This document shows positions 63,503 through 64,000 of a DNA stretch of 64,000 bases, piece by piece. Under the pieces are notes generated by a model. That model was given only the letters and a program-made list of their open reading frames with translations. It made no database searches and was not told the DNA's origin. A program made the position numbers and the translations under genes. How positions within the stretch are numbered: the first letter of the stretch is position 1; each line of letters starts with the position of its first letter. Origin of the DNA: Parapristionchus giblindavisi (taxonomy: Eukaryota > Nematoda > Chromadorea > Rhabditida > Diplogasteridae); NCBI GenBank assembly GCA_943737045.1, contig CALSFV010000250.1:408001-472000 (forward strand), in the 5' to 3' direction.

Positions 63503-64000
63503 AAAGTATCGTACATGTAAAAATCATTGTATCATGAACGGTGTGAATGGGTCTGAACGGATCAGGCCGATCAAGATTTTAAGCGAGCGATTATGAGCGA
63601 ACCGAACATTTTCGTAATTTTTCCTTGTTTTCATTGTTTTTCTCTTATTCGAATCTACTATATTAAAATAAAATAGGCCAAAATAATGCCATTTAACAAA
63701 AATCATTGCTTTCACTTTGAATAAATTGCCCCAATGAACCAAAATTGACCTAATTATTCAGCGTATAATCGGAACAGTTTATTCAACGTCCAAGCAATGA
63801 TATTGGTTAAATGGCGATATTTAGGCCTAATTTATTTTAATATAGCAGATTCGAATAAGAGAAAAACAATGAAAAGAAAGAGAAATCACGAAAATGTTCG
63901 GTTCGCTTGTAATCGCTCGCTCAAAATCTTGATCGGCCTGATTCGTTCAGACCCATTCACACCGTTCATGATACAATGATTTTTACATGTACGATATACT
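63503..64000. mobile_element. about 500-bp palindrome reaching the window end
   Basis: Arms at about 63503-63745 and 63755-64000 are inverted copies (GTACATGTAAAAATCATTGT at the edges). Mirror-image open frames in each arm are not genes. The outer edge may continue beyond the window. Confidence 0.8.

Overview
The window is nematode nuclear DNA. Coding exons are short, with GT..AG introns and TTTCAG- or TTGCAG-type acceptors. An acceptor sits directly against the start codon of the first gene, as expected for spliced-leader addition. The DNA transposons have Tc1-type ends (TACAGTGCTGGCC). A rhabditid or diplogastrid worm such as Pristionchus would fit, but I cannot name the species.

Two host genes are clear, both on the + strand. 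(1) 9645-36635: a ZYG-11/ZER-1 family protein (LRR plus ARM repeats, CUL2 E3 ligase substrate receptor). About 2.4 kb of coding sequence in 19 recognisable exons is spread over 27 kb by transposons in its introns, and one exon is itself interrupted by a Tc1-like element. (2) 55140-61067: a 12-exon UBE2Q-type ubiquitin-conjugating enzyme (UBC-25 homologue, 364 aa), apparently intact. Both belong to the ubiquitin system, but nothing shows that they are co-regulated.

Layout: 1-9.6 kb is a gene-free patch of foldback and inverted-repeat elements. 9.6-36.6 kb is the zyg-11-like gene with its transposon load. 37-48 kb is intergenic: a truncated LINE, a four-level nest of hAT and Tc1 elements, and tRNA-like elements. 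48-53.7 kb is GA/CT low-complexity DNA and a 120-bp minisatellite. 54-61 kb is the UBE2Q gene, with ATTGATTG-rich introns. 61-64 kb is its 3' flank, an uncertain ORF pair and a palindrome that runs off the window end.

The most unusual features are these. At least seven sequence-unrelated terminal-inverted-repeat families carry a tRNA-like Pol III promoter (A and B box). One of them also encloses a spliceable two-exon, GC-rich gene fragment between its arms (19235-19668, minus strand). Several families show exact target duplications (4 bp for a uniform 120-bp MITE; ATAT within ACATATGT; 5 bp at CACGGCGG ends; 8 bp hAT-type), so the insertion history can be read directly.
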